Source of the DNA: Bicyclus anynana
Taxonomy: Eukaryota > Arthropoda > Insecta > Lepidoptera > Nymphalidae
NCBI RefSeq assembly: GCF_947172395.1
Contig: NC_069100.1
Span: 7,716,109-7,780,108 of the forward strand
DNA length: 64,000 nt
Direction of reading: 5' to 3'
The translations under genes and the position numbers were made by a program. Of the stretch, positions 62,016-64,000 are shown in pieces. The notes under the pieces were generated by a model. It was not told the DNA's origin. It saw only the letters and a list, made by a program, of their open reading frames with translations, and did not search any database. How positions within the stretch are numbered: position 1 is the first letter of the stretch; the number at the start of each line of letters is the position of its first letter.

Positions 62016-62948
62016 TTTTGTATTATTTCAAAGTAATCGTTAGAACTAGGTATTGAAATAAAAGAGTTTCATAGTTCATTATAAAATGAAGTAAAATAAA
62101 AAAAAAAAACTCCTTTGGGTTTCTGTTGAGTTTGACATTATTAAACACTGTTGAAAGCGACCACGCTTACATACACAATGTGTTTGCGTAAACTGTACTA
62201 GGGTTGAACTTTAAAGTCGGAATTTAAATTATAAAATACGTCTCGCACAAGTTACATGCATTGCCGCATAAAATACTTTCAGACTTTTGCGACTCCACTA
62301 CACTGTGTAGTCTGAAACTCTGAAAGAATAATGTTATTCGCATATGCAACATTTAACCTTGCTGCCATAAAAATAAAGTGGAAATTGGCTCACTTGGAGT
62401 GTGTAACAAAAATTATATCGAATAGCAATATCAATAAACAATACTGTGACTTAAATCGTTCGTGTTAAAGTGCAAATTTGAATGTGCGCCCGAGTGATTG
62501 CATCTGTAATTCTTTTATGCTCACGGGAATATGTGCTTAGCGCCTTGCGTGATAGAGTTGAAATTGAGTTTAGTTTGTAATGCGGAACTCGTCTGTAAGG
62601 TGCCAGCCGGGCGCTGGATTCAAATAAGCTCTAAAAATTGTTAACTGGATGAAAGTCTTTATTATTTATTGATGACAGGTTTGCGTTTCAGTACGATCTT
62701 GGAGGGTGAGTGGGTTTTTACGAAGTTTTTGCTGATTTTGGATGAATATCGCGTTCATGTTGACTCTTACAGTGGAGTACCTTAGTGAGTTATCGCTCTA
62801 TTATGAGAAATGATATACATAGTAGGTGAACACTCGGTTAATAATGTTAAAATGCGTTTTTTCCAAGGAAAACATAAATCTATTTAAACTGCATATATGT
62901 GTAATGGATAGTGGACCTTGCTTAAATACATCTGATGCGATTGCCACA
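62016..62948. other. Intergenic, no gene seen
   Basis: AT-rich. 62285-62325 contains CACTACACTGTGTAGT, a perfect 16-base palindrome. 62560-62640 is slightly GC-richer. No gene. Confidence 0.45.
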
Positions 62949-63426
62949 ATAGGGATGATGAATAGGTTTGAATATATTGATTTTTATGATACATTCGGGT
63001 AAATAAGATCAATGTTAACTAATTTATACATAAAAAGCAAAAATTGTCTGGATATTTGCTAAATCTATTAAAATCTTTTATCGTAATTAGATGAATGTTC
63101 ATACAGTTTTAGCTTCCTTACATTAAATGTGACATTTTTTAAATAAATGAACTATAAACATAAACGCACAAATAACAAAGATATTAGTAATTTTGTTTGA
63201 GCGTACTTACAAATCTAATGATCATTATGTACCTATGACATCATTAATTTGTACCATTTTGTATGGGGCGTTTTTCAGGGAACCGTGGCAGCGCCGCAAA
63301 TCTGACCCTATATATCCCTGTAGCTCCGACAGCAATGATCGCAGATACCCTGTTACTTTTAAAAATTGCTTTACCTTTAGCATAGGTACTCTTAATTTAT
63401 ATACAATTTAAAAAACTGTGCCTATT
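62949..63426 (-). mobile_element. MITE family M1, minus copy
   Basis: Reverse-complement match to 32624-33116 along its length (ATAGGGATGATGA, GTTCATACAGTTTTAGCTTC, TTTGTATGGGGCGTTTTTCA, AATGATCGCAGATACCCTG). At the distal end the CATCATCC of the terminal repeat is deleted (CTGTGCCTATT). Confidence 0.86.
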
Positions 63427-63523
63427 GCATTGTATATTTGTGTGATGAGCATACTAAATATTCAAATTAGAACATGTTTTGAACAATCTCATGATATCGA
63501 CATCATTAAATTATTTACCAGAA

Positions 63524-63730
63524 GGGTCAAAGTCAGAGTCACACAGCGGGCAATAGAACTTGTCTGCGTGATCGAATCAGAAATCAGGAGATCCGCTGAA
63601 GAATCAAAGTCACCGACATAGCTCAACGAGACGCGAAGCTAAAGTGGCAATAGGCGGAGCACATAGTTAAAAGAGCCGATGGACGTTGGGGTCCCAAGGT
63701 GCTAGAATGGCAACCCCTCACTTAAAAGGT
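63524..63730 (+). mobile_element. RTE-like retrotransposon 3' region, 3' end lost
   Basis: GGGTCAAAGTCAGAGTCACA, GCGTGATCGAATCAGAAATC, GCCGATGGACGTTGGGGTCC and CCCAAGGTGCTAGAATGG. Unlike the other copies it stops before the C-terminus and ATGATG tail, so it is truncated at both sides. Confidence 0.82.
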
Positions 63731-64000
63731 CAGCGATAAGGGTATTTTAAAATAGAGATGGTCCCAGTGATTTAGGTACAAGATTGTACTGTATTAAATG
63801 AGAAAAATCACACCAGACTTTAATTATAACGTAGGTAATTAAATGGTGAAATATTATTAAAATCACAATAACAATTAGCATATCATATTTTAATAAATTA
63901 TCACGCGATGCCGCTTTCGCATTATGCATAATATTTAGCGGTAATTAATAATTTATTAATTATTATTTGTGTGAGGTAGGTATGTGCTTAAATGGAATTT
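63731..64000. other. Intergenic, no gene seen
   Basis: AT-rich to the window edge. The minus-strand 60-codon frame here shows only a hydrophobic run. Confidence 0.5.

Overview
The window reads as AT-rich intergenic DNA from an insect, almost certainly a moth or butterfly. Several repeat families I associate with Lepidoptera support this. There are Helitron-like elements that begin TC..ATAC and end in a hairpin plus CTAG, inserted between A and T. There are 5'-truncated RTE-like retrotransposon ends with ATGATG tails, two tRNA-derived SINE families, and a gypsy-type retroelement with a baculovirus-F-like envelope remnant. I recognise no host protein-coding exon, rRNA gene, intact tRNA gene or CRISPR array. 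Every open frame longer than about 140 codons lies in the retroelement.

Layout. 1-9.2 kb: mixed old repeats (SINE and RTE ends, a MITE, two tandem duplications). 9.2-10.3 kb: a Helitron-like element inserted inside an older MITE. 11.85-19.92 kb: a complete 8,070-bp Ty3/gypsy element with near-identical LTRs and a CTAT target duplication. It carries gag, a -1 frameshift signal, pol (protease, RT, RNase H and an integrase broken by a one-base shift) and an N-terminally shortened env-like frame. It sits in a LINE 3' end that also carries a second Helitron at 20.0-20.9 kb. 21-24 kb: three more Helitron-like copies and a G-rich array. 24-33 kb: RTE ends, a 152-bp-arm inverted repeat, a tandem duplication and short palindromes. 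33-43 kb: SINEs, a 760-bp hAT element with an 8-bp target duplication, a Harbinger-like MITE and other foldback MITEs. 43-51 kb: Helitrons, a five-unit tandem array and a solo LTR related to the gypsy element. 52-58 kb: comparatively repeat-poor, with a recurring AACGAY...TTGC...TTTGTA motif that may be regulatory. 58-64 kb: more RTE ends, two Helitrons, tandem LINE 3' ends, SINE bodies and a third copy of the MITE seen at 9 and 32 kb.

The gypsy genes form one replication unit: gag and gag-pol from a genomic RNA, primed by a tRNA at the PBS and finished from the polypurine tract, with env perhaps made from a spliced RNA. This copy moved recently but is probably not autonomous now. The most informative observations are the canonical UUUAAAC slippery site, a nine-copy YP repeat between protease and RT, two Helitrons whose empty sites can be read from paralogous repeats in the same window, a hairpin explained by a template switch when compared with its paralogue, and the repeated motif at 52-58 kb. 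All calls are by eye; no search or fold was run.
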